DNA of 55,978 nucleotides. Source: JAISST01 sp050434145. GTDB taxonomy: Bacteria > Fusobacteriota > Fusobacteriia > Fusobacteriales > Fusobacteriaceae. Below, one piece after another: positions 16,249-25,628 of this stretch (its first letter is position 1; the number at the start of each line of letters is the position of its first letter). A program made the position numbers and the translations under genes. The DNA is taken from the NCBI RefSeq assembly GCF_050434145.1, contig NZ_JBNPVX010000018.1, positions 1-55,978 of the forward strand. Direction: 5' to 3'. The notes under the pieces are model-generated. The model was not told the DNA's origin. It did not search any database and was given only the letters and a program-made list of their open reading frames with translations.

Positions 16249-16845
16249 CTATTTTATTAAAAATAAGTATATAAAAAAACTTATGGTGGCAAAAATTATA
16301 GACTTGTTTAAATAAATATATGAATTTTTTGAACTTGTATTTAATTTTTCATTATTTGTGTTAAATGTCTGTGCACATTTTCTATAAAAATAACTAAAAT
16401 AATTATAGTATAAATCTTCTTTTTCAAGGTTATAATCTTCTGCATATTTTTTTCTGGCTTTTAGATCATCATCTAGTTTCTCTGTTAGTGGAAGATATGC
16501 AGTCTCTTTGGGTTTTAATCCATCATAAGAGGAATAAAAACATTTAATTAACCAATAAATTGATTGGATCAACAATATTATCATAATTCCACTTATTAGA
16601 ATTATCTTACAATTTATAGTGTAACAATCTGTAGAAGTGGCATTTTTATATAATAATTTCAAATTATAAAAAAAGGGTTGAAATACTAGCTTACCACTTA
16701 TTATCTTTTCAGTATAAATTCCTATCCCTGTGGCAACTAAAATGCCTGTAGTTATTATAAACTGTAATTTTCCAAAAAGAAAATTTCTTCTTTGTATTTC
16801 TATTTCATATGCATTTTTTAGAAAATCATTTTTTGTTTTTTCCAT
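16249..16845 (-). CDS. Three-helix membrane protein of the defence operon
   Basis: 198 aa. Transmembrane helices at residues ~27-45 (LQFIITTGILVATGIGIY), ~80-102 (KIILISGIMIILLIQSIYWLI) and a C-terminal one (IIFATISFFIYLFLI), separated by a cytoplasmic segment rich in charged residues and Tyr. The plan of paired N-terminal helices with a soluble middle resembles small membrane effectors of anti-phage systems, but no named family is evident. It is 50 bases downstream of the GHKL gene and probably co-transcribed. Confidence 0.55.
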   Translation of the reverse strand: MEKTKNDFLKNAYEIEIQRRNFLFGKLQFIITTGILVATGIGIYTEKIISGKLVFQPFFYNLKLLYKNATSTDCYTINCKIILISGIMIILLIQSIYWLIKCFYSSYDGLKPKETAYLPLTEKLDDDLKARKKYAEDYNLEKEDLYYNYFSYFYRKCAQTFNTNNEKLNTSSKNSYIYLNKSIIFATISFFIYLFLIK

Positions 16846-16895
16846 TCATTTTCTCCTGAAGTAAATTTAATATTGAATACTTGAAACTTCTATAA

Positions 16896-18827
16896 TCAAC
16901 TTATTTTTTCCTCATTTCTATCTGACTGATTTTTTTTTATCTTCATCAACTCTTCATATTTTAATATAAAATGTTTATGATATTCTTGTGCATCTTGTAA
17001 TAATTCATTATATGTCTTAAAAATTAAATCCCCAGATTCAATCATTTTTTCAAAAATGTATTCAATGTCAGGATCTAGTTTTGTGTTATTTGTTATCAAA
17101 ATTATTCTAATTTTATACTTCTCCTTTTTATATTTATCTGCCAAAAATTTTTTACTAAAAGAAATATATGTAACAATACTGTCAGCCATCTCTTTATTTA
17201 TTTTTACATTTGGAGTTTTTAATTCATATATTGTAAATTCACTTGAATTTTTAGTAACAAAAAAATCTATTCTTTTTAGGGGATTAATCCCATTTAAATT
17301 TGCTTCTTTGGAAAGAATTTCATCTTTTATTGCATTCCCTAATGTATATTCTCTTTCGAAAGAGTTCATTTTAGAATCTAAAACCCAAGGAAATTTTTCA
17401 AAAAAAGGCTGAATAACTTTCGTTTCAGATGCATTCGAATCAATAAAATTTTTAAATTCTAATATTGTTTTAATTCTGCCTTCTGCTACTTTCGCTAATT
17501 CCTTTGACTCAATATATTCCCAATCATTTAATAATTTAAGAACATTTTCATCTCCTAACATTCCATCACTTTTTAGTTTAGCTGCATAATTTTTAAAAGA
17601 TTCATAGCTAAAAACATCTTTAATATGTTCTAAATATTTTATTCCTTCTTCTTCACTTATCTTATCATTATCAATTATAACATTTACTAACTCACTCGCT
17701 AAGGGTTTTTCATACTCATTCAAAGTAAGTTGCCATTCATCAATATTAAAACCTAGAATCTCCTTCATACTTTTTTCTTTTTTTTCTTTTCGCATTTTTC
17801 GCCATATTTGTTGTAAGTGATTTGAAAGAAGTGATAAATTTTTTCTCAATTCTTTAGGCTTTGGTTCTTCCCACAAAAGTGATTTTCTATCAGTTGAAAT
17901 ATTATCTTCTTCTAGACTTTCATCAATGTAATCAATATTGAGTTCTCCATAAAAATAGTCATGGAAAAAATCAGCAGCTCTGTCATAAAAATATGTATTT
18001 TCCTCTGCTAGTTTTCCTCTAACTAAAAGTGTTATTCCTTGAAGTTTTTTATCTAATGTTTTATTTGAAGCGTAAAAAGTCCCAGTTATATTATTTTGAG
18101 TAAAAAACTCATATAAATCTTCTTTTGTAATTTTATCTAAAACATTTGGAATTTCCCAAGTGATATCATTTTTAATGCCTTGATATTTCATGTCATTTTG
18201 AATTTTGCCTTCACATTTATTGTTGTGATAAATATAAACATTAAAGTCTTTATCATCAAAAATTGAAAACCTTCTCGCTAAATTTTTTTTTAGATCATCT
18301 ACTTCAAATTTGAATGAATCTGCTCTTTTTATTTCAGACAATTCAATACTAGTTCCATGTTTATCTTCTGTAAATTCATCGTAAATAATCCCATCTGGAG
18401 CATAATTTCCATCAGAAGATTTCATTAGTTTATAGTTCATTAGAAATGAATTTTTTAGATTATTCTTTATTGTTAATATTTTTATTTCATCAGCCAAGCC
18501 AAACATTGATAATTTACCAATTCCTTTTTTACCTAAAATTGGTCTCAAATGTATTTCAGATAAATCTTTTTTGCTTTCTAATCTCCTGTTCCTACCAATT
18601 TTTAAGAAATTATTTTGAAGTTCATCAGATGTCATTCCATTACCATTGTCAGAAACAATTATTTTTTTCTCACTATCATCATATAAATATATATTAACTT
18701 CTGTTGCATCAGCATCCCAAGAATTTGAAATAAGTTCAGCAATTATTGGAGAATAGTGTTTGTATAATTTTACTCCCAAATGGTCCAATGTGTTTAAATC
18801 AAAAGTCATTTTCCATGGTGTACTCAT
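16896..18827 (-). CDS. GHKL ATPase fused to PD-(D/E)xK nuclease (restriction component)
   Basis: 643 aa. The N-terminal HSP90/MutL-like ATPase shows the N box (ELISNSWDADATEV from residue 31), G1 (DNGNG, 60-64) and G2 (GKKGIGKLS, 99-107). The C-terminus carries RIDFFVTKN...FTIYELK with D521, E535 and K537, a PD-(D/E)xK nuclease core. GHKL ATPases with nuclease domains next to m5C methyltransferases are a known kind of restriction system, related to the MORC/MutL ATPases. The divergent methyltransferase at 18983 fits this exactly. First gene of a four-gene operon. Confidence 0.8.
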   Translation of the reverse strand: MSTPWKMTFDLNTLDHLGVKLYKHYSPIIAELISNSWDADATEVNIYLYDDSEKKIIVSDNGNGMTSDELQNNFLKIGRNRRLESKKDLSEIHLRPILGKKGIGKLSMFGLADEIKILTIKNNLKNSFLMNYKLMKSSDGNYAPDGIIYDEFTEDKHGTSIELSEIKRADSFKFEVDDLKKNLARRFSIFDDKDFNVYIYHNNKCEGKIQNDMKYQGIKNDITWEIPNVLDKITKEDLYEFFTQNNITGTFYASNKTLDKKLQGITLLVRGKLAEENTYFYDRAADFFHDYFYGELNIDYIDESLEEDNISTDRKSLLWEEPKPKELRKNLSLLSNHLQQIWRKMRKEKKEKSMKEILGFNIDEWQLTLNEYEKPLASELVNVIIDNDKISEEEGIKYLEHIKDVFSYESFKNYAAKLKSDGMLGDENVLKLLNDWEYIESKELAKVAEGRIKTILEFKNFIDSNASETKVIQPFFEKFPWVLDSKMNSFEREYTLGNAIKDEILSKEANLNGINPLKRIDFFVTKNSSEFTIYELKTPNVKINKEMADSIVTYISFSKKFLADKYKKEKYKIRIILITNNTKLDPDIEYIFEKMIESGDLIFKTYNELLQDAQEYHKHFILKYEELMKIKKNQSDRNEEKIS

Positions 18828-18942
18828 ATCTTCACCACCTGTATAATTTTAAATTCTATTTCTATTATACATTAAAAATGACTTAAAATAAATAAAAAAA
18901 ATAATAAATAAAATTTCTATTTCTATTTTCTTAATAACCTGG

Positions 18943-18948
18943 TATAAT
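18943..18948 (+). promoter_or_regulatory. -10 box for the methyltransferase gene
   Basis: TATAAT 34 bases before the ribosome site of the methyltransferase; no convincing -35 hexamer 17 bases upstream. Divergent from the GHKL operon. Confidence 0.5.
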
Positions 18949-18982
18949 AAGATACAAATTTAAATTAAGGGGGGTGAGCAAC

Positions 18983-20218
18983 ATGAACTGTATCGACGTA
19001 TTTTCAGGTGCCGGAGGCCTTACTGAAGGCTTCATAAGAGCAGGTTATAAGATAATAGCTCATGTTGAAAAAGAGTATCCTGCTACCTTAACTTTAAAAA
19101 CTAGATTAGCATATCACTATCTAAAGTCTCATAATTCTTTAGAAAAATATTATGAGTACGTAAAAGGTCATATAACTAGAGAAGAATTATATTCTAATAT
19201 TCCTTCAAAACTTTTAGATACTGTTATTAATGAAGAGATAAATGATGCTACTCTTGAAAAAATATATGCTCAAATTGATAATTTAAAAGGAAAAAAGGAA
19301 ATAGATATCATTATTGGGGGTCCTCCTTGTCAAGCGTACTCCTTAATCGGAAGAGCAGCAAGTAAGAATAAAATGAAAGGTGATAAACGAAAATACTTAT
19401 ATAAACACTATTTACATTTTTTAAAAAGATATCAACCTAAATATTTTGTTTTTGAAAATGTTAGGGGAATGTTATCAGCAAAAGATGAGGGTGGAAAAAA
19501 TATTTTTGAAAAAATTATCACTGAAATGGAAACTTTAGACTATAAAATAGAATATCGTCTCTTAGATGCAAGAGATTTTGGTGTTCTTCAATCAAGAAAA
19601 AGAGTGATTATAATTGGATGGAAAAAAAATCTAAAATTTTTTTATCCTAATTTTGAAAAGAATTGTATCAAGGGAAATATAAATAATCTATTCAGAGATT
19701 TACCTAAATTAAATGCAGGAGAATATGTCAATTTCTTTAAACGAAAAAAAAATAACTTTCTTTTAAAATTATTGCATATAAATGATGATGACTTTGGCAT
19801 TGTTTCACAACATATAGCTAGGCCACATAGAAGTACAGATTTGGAAATATATAAAATAGCAGTAGAAAATATGAACAAGGGGAAAAAATTAAATTATACT
19901 GAACTTCCACAAAATTTAATTTCACATAATAATTTAACTTCTTTTTTAGATAGATTTAAAGTTGTTGATGGTATGGGAATCAGCCATACCATGGTTGCTC
20001 ATATAGCTAAGGATGGACATTATTATATACATCCTGATATTTCACAAAATAGATCTCTATCACTTAGAGAAGCTGCTAGAATTCAATCATTTCCGGATAG
20101 TTTTTTCTTTGAAAATTCTAGAACAGCAGCATTTACGCAAATAGGAAATGCTGTTCCACCATTAATGGCAGAAATTATTGCCAAAAAATTATATAAGGAA
20201 ATATTAAAGACAGAATAA
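18983..20218 (+). CDS. dcm: DNA (cytosine-5) methyltransferase
   Basis: 411 aa. ATG 18983 is eight bases from AAGGGGGG, whereas GTG 18974 overlaps it. Motif I DVFSGAGGLTEGF, motif IV GGPPCQAYSLIG with catalytic Cys116, motif VI FENVRGML, motif VIII region LDARDFGVLQSRKRVIIIG, motif IX SLREAARIQSFPDSF and motif X QIGNAVPPLMA are all present and in order, so the enzyme looks intact. It methylates cytosine C5 in a target site to protect host and element DNA from the linked nucleases. The recognition sequence cannot be read from the protein. Confidence 0.9.
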   Translation: MNCIDVFSGAGGLTEGFIRAGYKIIAHVEKEYPATLTLKTRLAYHYLKSHNSLEKYYEYVKGHITREELYSNIPSKLLDTVINEEINDATLEKIYAQIDNLKGKKEIDIIIGGPPCQAYSLIGRAASKNKMKGDKRKYLYKHYLHFLKRYQPKYFVFENVRGMLSAKDEGGKNIFEKIITEMETLDYKIEYRLLDARDFGVLQSRKRVIIIGWKKNLKFFYPNFEKNCIKGNINNLFRDLPKLNAGEYVNFFKRKKNNFLLKLLHINDDDFGIVSQHIARPHRSTDLEIYKIAVENMNKGKKLNYTELPQNLISHNNLTSFLDRFKVVDGMGISHTMVAHIAKDGHYYIHPDISQNRSLSLREAARIQSFPDSFFFENSRTAAFTQIGNAVPPLMAEIIAKKLYKEILKTE

Positions 20219-20288
20219 TAAACTAATCTTTAAATTTTATTCTTAAAGATTTAAAGATTATATTTTATCTTAGGATTGTGTTCTATAT
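20219..20288. terminator. Possible terminator between convergent genes
   Basis: ATCTTTAA...TTAAAGAT within 20223-20250, AT-only stem between the convergent methyltransferase and nuclease genes. Weak. Confidence 0.35.
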
Positions 20289-21803
20289 CTAAATTGAGCT
20301 CAATTCTTTTAAATTTATATTTGTTCTTATTTTTTTCTTATTTTTTAATTCTATCCATGAGGAATAGGTATTTTTACCAAAAAAATAATTACTTTTTAAA
20401 TTATACATATTTTCCATTAATAATTCTATTGAGTCTGAATTATCTACAATATCTAAAAAAGTAAATATATCTAAAAATTGAATAACACCAGTAGGATATT
20501 TAAATTTTATATTAGCTAATTTATTCAGGACCTTTGGATCAATATTGCAAAATTTTTTTAGTTTGTCTATATTATTGAAAATTAAAATTATAATAAAGTC
20601 CAAACCCAAAGAATTAAAATCATCAAACATTAAAGAAATTTTTTGAATACGTTTGTTGGTAGTATCCAAAATGACTTTATTTCCACTACAATCTATTGTA
20701 ATTTTATTCTGAGTTTCTAAAAATTTGGTTCGCTTATCCAATTGAATCTGTGATTTTCCATAAGTACTAACAATATCATTTATAATAAATTCTTTTTTAT
20801 AATTTAAACTTTCAGTTGTGAGTGTTTTCTTTTTTATTTCAAAAAGAAAAATTGAATCATTACTATCTAATATCAAATCACTTTCCAATGGATCTTGTCC
20901 TAATTTACGACTTCTTTGATCTAAATTACCATATAATACATTAAACTTCTTCTTTTTCAATATTTTAATCACTTCATCTTCAACAATAATGCCAATTTTC
21001 TTTTCAAAACCCTCAACTTTATAACCAATTTTTATTAATGATAAATATAAGTAATAAAACGAAATTTTATTAGGAAGTAGCATATACTTACCATTACATA
21101 ATTTACAGATTGGCTTCATTCTTGCTTCATCATAATACATAATCTTTTCTGGAATATTAAAAAAATTCTTAGAATACCTATAATTTCCTACAAAAGGTTT
21201 GATTGAGTCAAAATTTGATTCTTTTAATAAAGTCATTAACTCTCTCTCGCTATAGATTTCTAATTGAGTAGTATTTGCTAATAAATTTACTAGCTCAGTA
21301 TATAAGGTAGTGGAATTATCTAATAATGGCAAAATAGATTTACATATATTTTCTAAAAAATTACTGTTATAAAAATTTACGACATACATATTATTATTTA
21401 ATATTATCTTTTTTATACTTTCTATAAGTTTGTTAGCATCAGAGCTTAATAAAGTTAACATATTAATATCATTTGTATTTAGACTTTCAACTAAAATCTG
21501 TGTTTTTTTTATTATTTCAGTAAAATAACTTACTAATTTTCCATCATTTATACTTTTTTTATCATTAGAAAATTCTAAATTCTGTGGTTGCTTGACAAAG
21601 AGAAAGTTTAATCCAAGAATTAATAAATAGTTATAATGTATTGGCTCCTTACCATTAAAGTGACCTCTATGCAAATCTGCCCCAAGTTCTTCAATCATTG
21701 TAAAGTAAATTTTGAAGTAATTCTCACCACCTAATTTATGACATAGTTCTCTTATTTCAGCTAATAACTTCCTTTTTTCATTATTTTTCATTTCTATCTC
21801 CAT
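20289..21803 (-). CDS. Putative restriction endonuclease (PD-(D/E)xK-like)
   Basis: 504 aa. The N-terminal half is helical and unrecognised. A short CKLCNGKYMLLPN zinc-knuckle-like piece is followed by EDEVIKILKKKKFNVLYGN and then ESDLILDSNDSIFLFEIKKK, which has the E...(E)SD...EIKKK layout of PD-(D/E)xK nucleases. It converges on the methyltransferase gene. It may be a second effector or the true cutting enzyme, with the GHKL protein supplying ATP-driven control. Large conserved tail of unknown role. Confidence 0.55.
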   Translation of the reverse strand: MEIEMKNNEKRKLLAEIRELCHKLGGENYFKIYFTMIEELGADLHRGHFNGKEPIHYNYLLILGLNFLFVKQPQNLEFSNDKKSINDGKLVSYFTEIIKKTQILVESLNTNDINMLTLLSSDANKLIESIKKIILNNNMYVVNFYNSNFLENICKSILPLLDNSTTLYTELVNLLANTTQLEIYSERELMTLLKESNFDSIKPFVGNYRYSKNFFNIPEKIMYYDEARMKPICKLCNGKYMLLPNKISFYYLYLSLIKIGYKVEGFEKKIGIIVEDEVIKILKKKKFNVLYGNLDQRSRKLGQDPLESDLILDSNDSIFLFEIKKKTLTTESLNYKKEFIINDIVSTYGKSQIQLDKRTKFLETQNKITIDCSGNKVILDTTNKRIQKISLMFDDFNSLGLDFIIILIFNNIDKLKKFCNIDPKVLNKLANIKFKYPTGVIQFLDIFTFLDIVDNSDSIELLMENMYNLKSNYFFGKNTYSSWIELKNKKKIRTNINLKELSSI

Positions 21804-21861
21804 GATTGTAATTAAAATTTATTTTTCAACAACAAAATATACTTACACATTTATTTATTTT

Positions 21862-22458
21862 TTAAATTTCAAAATTTTTATAAATATTTCTTATATCTTC
21901 TTCTTCAATTCCGATGTACTTCAATGTTTGCTCTGCTGAGCTATGTCCAAATGCTCTCATCAAAAGACCAATATCTTTAGTTTTTCTATATACTCTATTG
22001 CCCCAAGTCTTCCTTAGACTATGTGATCCAATTGGATATTGAATCCCTAGAGCTTCTCTAGTCTTTTTAAAATGCCTTGCTACATTATTAGTTACATATG
22101 GGGCATCTATTTTGAATTTTTTATTATATGTGCTTAAACTTTTAAAAATATACCCATTAGTAATGCTATATCCTAATTTAATATAAAATTCTTTCAATTT
22201 CTCTATCGTTTCCTGACATATTCTATTTAAAAGAATACATCTTTTTTTACCTGTTTTTTGCTCTTTTATATCAATTGAGTAATCTGACTTTATTTCCTCA
22301 AATTTCAATCTTCCCAAATCGGATATTCTAAGACCCACATTTACACCTATATTGATAAAAGATAAAAATACAACTTTTTCTTTTTCATTCAGATAAACTC
22401 TTATTCGCTCTAAATCTTTGTCTTTCAAGTACTTTACTTCTTGCCCTTTTGTTTCCAT
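21862..22458 (-). CDS. Short tyrosine recombinase (resolvase-like)
   Basis: 198 aa. Contains the catalytic set: Arg in VGLRISDLGRL, Lys in KTGKKRCILL, HSLRKTW, and FGHSSAEQTLKYIGI with the Tyr nucleophile. It lacks the usual N-terminal core-binding domain (family length ~300-400), as do small plasmid and phage recombinases that act in multimer resolution or inversion. It is divergent from the relaxase operon across the oriT region. A second, full-length integrase is at 43178, so this one probably resolves dimers. Confidence 0.7.
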   Translation of the reverse strand: METKGQEVKYLKDKDLERIRVYLNEKEKVVFLSFINIGVNVGLRISDLGRLKFEEIKSDYSIDIKEQKTGKKRCILLNRICQETIEKLKEFYIKLGYSITNGYIFKSLSTYNKKFKIDAPYVTNNVARHFKKTREALGIQYPIGSHSLRKTWGNRVYRKTKDIGLLMRAFGHSSAEQTLKYIGIEEEDIRNIYKNFEI

Positions 22459-22554
22459 TTAATCTCCTTGTTGTATAAGTATATTCTATTGCTGTCTTAT
22501 ATTATATACAACAGGAAGTGTAGTGCAAAAGTATTATTAATTCTGAATTTAACG

Positions 22555-22579
22555 ATACATATTCTATGTTAATATGTAT
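22555..22579. promoter_or_regulatory. Inverted-repeat operator ACATATT-N7-AATATGT
   Basis: ATACATATT-CTATGTT-AATATGTAT. The same half-sites with the same 7-bp spacing recur at 33005-33025 before the main T4SS operon, pointing to one shared regulator. Confidence 0.65.
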
Positions 22580-22697
22580 TGATTATATTATAACACAATA
22601 GAATCAAAAATCAACATATTTTTAAGTTTAGTAAATCTAGTGTGAAAATAGTTACATTTTCAGAGGGCAAAAGAAGTCCTTTAAATTTTTTTTAAAT

Positions 22698-22740
22698 TTA
22701 AAGGCACGCTTACACGTTTCTTTCAGAAACGGCGTGGAAA
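22698..22740 (-). other. oriT: Origin of transfer (oriT), RSF1010/R1162 type
   Basis: On the minus strand, the inverted repeat CGTTTCT-GAA-AGAAACG (22715-22731) is followed by TGTAAGCGTGCCTTT. R1162/RSF1010 oriT has an arm pair GTTTCT...AGAAAC followed by GGTAAATGCGCCCT, nicked between the G and C of GCG/CCC. By analogy the nick would fall between 22704 and 22705 on the minus strand (TAAGCGTG/CCTTT). The adjacent relaxase is of the matching MobA/MobL family. Assignment from memory of that oriT. Confidence 0.75.
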
Positions 22741-22812
22741 TTATCGTAATATCATCATTCTAAGGGTTTAAAATTTATTTCATAAATTTTAAAAAAAGCA
22801 GGTGAGTGAAAT

Positions 22813-25281
22813 ATGGCTGAGTACAGGCTATGTTATAAGAAAGGAAAAAAAGGTTATGCTCAAAATCATGCAGAATATATTATGCGTGAGAATGGGTATA
22901 AAGGTAAAGAAGATTTGGTATACAAAGAAAGTGGGAATATGCCTGTATTTGTTGATGAATCTAATGTAATTGATTTTTGGGTTGCTGCTGATTTATATGA
23001 GAGAGAAAACTCTAATGCATACAGAGAATTTGAGCTGAATATACCTAATGAGCTTAATCATGAACAAGCTAAGCAGCTTATACAAAACTTCGTGAAAAAA
23101 GAGTTGGGAAATCAACCATATTCTTTTGCTATTCATGAAGAAAAAAAAGATGGTGTAAAAAACTTGCATTGCCATTTAATGTTTTCAGAAAGATCTCTTG
23201 ATGGCATTGAAAGAAGTAAGGATAAATATTTTAAAAGAGCAAATCATAAAAATATTGAGAAGGGTGGAGCTAAAAAGAATGAATATTTTAAGCAAACTGG
23301 AGCTTTAAAAAGTCTTAGAAAATCATGGGAAGTGGAACAAAATGAATTTCTTGAAAATTTAGGAATTAATGCTAGAGTAGACTGTCGTTCATTGAAAGAT
23401 AGAAGACTTGAAGCGTTAGAAAAAAATGATATCGAACTAGCAGAATCTCTTGATAGGAATCCAGTTAATATCTCTAAAAATATCGCCAATAAAGTCAAGT
23501 ATCAAGGCGAAGAAAAATTGAGTGAATTAGAAAAAGAAAAATATAATGAATTTAAAGAAAATAAATCAAAAAAATATTCAAATGAAAGATTGCTTGAGAT
23601 AAAAAAAGGCAATATTATTCCATCAGAAAAAGAATGCAAAAGTAGACTAGAGCATCTTGAAAAAAAGAATATTGATCAAATTGCAATAAATATAATTTCT
23701 AAGGGAGAGCATAAAAGATTAGAAAGTAGGATTAATAGTATCAAAATTGATTTTAATGATATTGATAGTTTTAAAAAAATTAGAGAAGATTTGGAAAACA
23801 AAAAAGTAGCAATAGAGCTTGACGGAAGAGCTACTAAAAAATATAAATCATTGACTTATTTTTTGAAACAAGACTTACAGCAAGAAAAAGAGCTATATAG
23901 CAAAATTCTAGAAACTAAATACGATATAAAAGTTGAGAAAGAAATTGAACAATCTAAAGTAACTGAAATATCTAAAGAAGAATATCAAAAGTTATATGAT
24001 AAATATTCTAAATATACAGTTGATAAATTAGAATTCAGAAGAAAAGAAATTGACCACGAAAATCCTCTTGATAGAGCTAAGGCAATCATAACAAACTACA
24101 GGAGAGAAAGTTTGATTTCTAATAGTTTAATATACAGAAATGAATTGAAAAATTATGAACAAAGAAAATTATCACAACAATCAATAAATGCTGATGTAAC
24201 TAACATAAATAAGCAAATAAGTAAGGTTAGTGGAAAACTTTCTTTTATTGATGAAGAATACACCCTTTTAAACAAAAAAATAGATAATAGTAGTGATAAA
24301 ATTGAAGATTTAAAATCCAAGATTATAGTGCAAAATAATATTGAAAAAATTGTAATAAATAATATTTTAAAAGAAAAAGGATATGAAGAGAATCATGAGT
24401 TTGAAGATAGAATCAAAAAGTTCATTAAAATTGAATCTGAATATCAAAAAACTGAGAGAAGTTTTGAATATTTTTCTCAAAACAATGGAGAAGAAAAATA
24501 TAATAGAGCTCTCTATAATATAAATAAAAAATTGGAAATATTATCTAAAGAAAAAGCTGAATACAATCAAGAATTTAAGTCTTTAGACAGTGATAAAGCT
24601 GGTTCTACTCTTAAAAATATTAAAGAAGAGAATAGAAAGGTTATTGATACTTCAAAAATTAGGGTTGAGAAATTAGTAAAAGCCAAAGAACATCTGAAGA
24701 AAATTAAAGATGATAGTGTTGTAAAAAAATTAACTATAAACAAGATGACTAATGGTAATTTTATGAAAGTCTACAGAGAAAAACTAAGACTTTCTAAAGA
24801 AATTAATGGATTGAAAAAAGAAATAGATAATCTCGGACGTTTTGACATTATGAAAAAGAGTAAAATATCTTCTGAAATATCTAAAAAAACAGAATTATAT
24901 AATAAACATTTTGATGATGAGCAAAAAATGATTAAAGCAAATGAACAAAATCCAAATTATAGTAAATGCTTTTCAGAAATAAAGAATAATATAATTCAAT
25001 CTATGGAGAAAATCGATAATAAATTAACAACAGAAAAAGCAATCATCAATGAAAAAATTCGTGAAGTGGTAGTCATTAATAAAATCAGCAAAAAAGAAAA
25101 TATAAAAATACAAAATAAGCAACATAGTAAATTACAACAAGTGAAAAATACTGGTACAGGTGCAAGTAATAATAGCAAAAATTTAAGTAAAATTATTGAT
25201 CAAATAGAACGTGAAAATGAAAATTCTCATGGTAATAACTTAGATTTAAATTTGAAGGAGGAACAAGAATGTGCATTGTAA
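22813..25281 (+). CDS. mobA: MOBQ-type relaxase (MobA/MobL family)
   Basis: 822 aa, ATG after GGTGAGTG. The N-terminal relaxase domain has the likely nucleophile Tyr22 (HAEYIMRENGY) and the metal site HEEKKDGVKNLHCHLMF (H...H.H). It also has the MobA/MobL block LRKSWEVEQNEFLENLGI and DCRSL. From residue ~230 on the protein is a long, lysine/glutamate-rich coiled coil of ~590 residues with no primase domain visible. It should nick the oriT just upstream and pilot the strand to the VirD4 coupling protein. Its stop overlaps the next gene. Confidence 0.85.
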   Translation: MAEYRLCYKKGKKGYAQNHAEYIMRENGYKGKEDLVYKESGNMPVFVDESNVIDFWVAADLYERENSNAYREFELNIPNELNHEQAKQLIQNFVKKELGNQPYSFAIHEEKKDGVKNLHCHLMFSERSLDGIERSKDKYFKRANHKNIEKGGAKKNEYFKQTGALKSLRKSWEVEQNEFLENLGINARVDCRSLKDRRLEALEKNDIELAESLDRNPVNISKNIANKVKYQGEEKLSELEKEKYNEFKENKSKKYSNERLLEIKKGNIIPSEKECKSRLEHLEKKNIDQIAINIISKGEHKRLESRINSIKIDFNDIDSFKKIREDLENKKVAIELDGRATKKYKSLTYFLKQDLQQEKELYSKILETKYDIKVEKEIEQSKVTEISKEEYQKLYDKYSKYTVDKLEFRRKEIDHENPLDRAKAIITNYRRESLISNSLIYRNELKNYEQRKLSQQSINADVTNINKQISKVSGKLSFIDEEYTLLNKKIDNSSDKIEDLKSKIIVQNNIEKIVINNILKEKGYEENHEFEDRIKKFIKIESEYQKTERSFEYFSQNNGEEKYNRALYNINKKLEILSKEKAEYNQEFKSLDSDKAGSTLKNIKEENRKVIDTSKIRVEKLVKAKEHLKKIKDDSVVKKLTINKMTNGNFMKVYREKLRLSKEINGLKKEIDNLGRFDIMKKSKISSEISKKTELYNKHFDDEQKMIKANEQNPNYSKCFSEIKNNIIQSMEKIDNKLTTEKAIINEKIREVVVINKISKKENIKIQNKQHSKLQQVKNTGTGASNNSKNLSKIIDQIERENENSHGNNLDLNLKEEQECAL

Positions 25282-25628
25282 GAAAAATGTTAATATTCTC
25301 TTTAATAATTGGAAATTTATCATATGCCAGACCACAATCCTATGTAGAGACTGGTAAAAGTGTTAAATTTAAAAACTCTACTCTGGTTAAATTTGAGAAA
25401 GAAGAGGAAATTGAAGAAGAAGTAGAAAAAGTTGATGAAGAGGAATTGGAGAATGATGATGAAGAAAATTCAGAAGAAACAAATTCTGATAGAAAACCTG
25501 CAAAAAAAGATAGTGGTACAAGAAGAGAGAAAGGAAAGACTAATACTAAAAAACAAAATAAAAAAAGCAAAACAGCACCAGCAGAACATGAAGAATCAGA
25601 GAGTGATGAGAGCAGCGAAATTGATTAA
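25269..25628 (+). CDS. Secreted acidic low-complexity protein
   Basis: 119 aa. ATG 25269 overlaps the relaxase end by 13 bases and has GGAGG eight bases upstream. The N-terminus (CIVRKMLIFSLIIGNLSYA) is a signal peptide, probably cut at SYA-R. The mature part is highly charged, first acidic (long Glu/Asp runs around residues 40-75), then Lys-rich, and likely disordered. It overlaps the following gene in another frame. Function unknown; perhaps a periplasmic linker. Confidence 0.5.
   Translation: MCIVRKMLIFSLIIGNLSYARPQSYVETGKSVKFKNSTLVKFEKEEEIEEEVEKVDEEELENDDEENSEETNSDRKPAKKDSGTRREKGKTNTKKQNKKSKTAPAEHEESESDESSEID

Larger units (their letters stand above)
22459..22812. other. Intergenic region holding operator and oriT
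   Basis: 354 bases between divergent genes. It contains the inverted repeat at 22555-22579 and the oriT at 22698-22740. Downstream of oriT, AAATTTATTTCATAAATTT (about 22773-22791) is an AT palindrome before the relaxase start, possibly an additional operator. Confidence 0.6.

Noticed and set aside
23244..23498. Minus-strand ORFs within the relaxase gene
   Set aside because: They run opposite to strong relaxase motifs and have no ribosome sites.
25432..25605. N-terminal extension of the TraD-like frame
   Set aside because: It overlaps the acidic secreted protein in another frame and is a Lys/Arg/Gln/Met-rich translation of that low-complexity DNA; a ribosome site supports a start near 25606.
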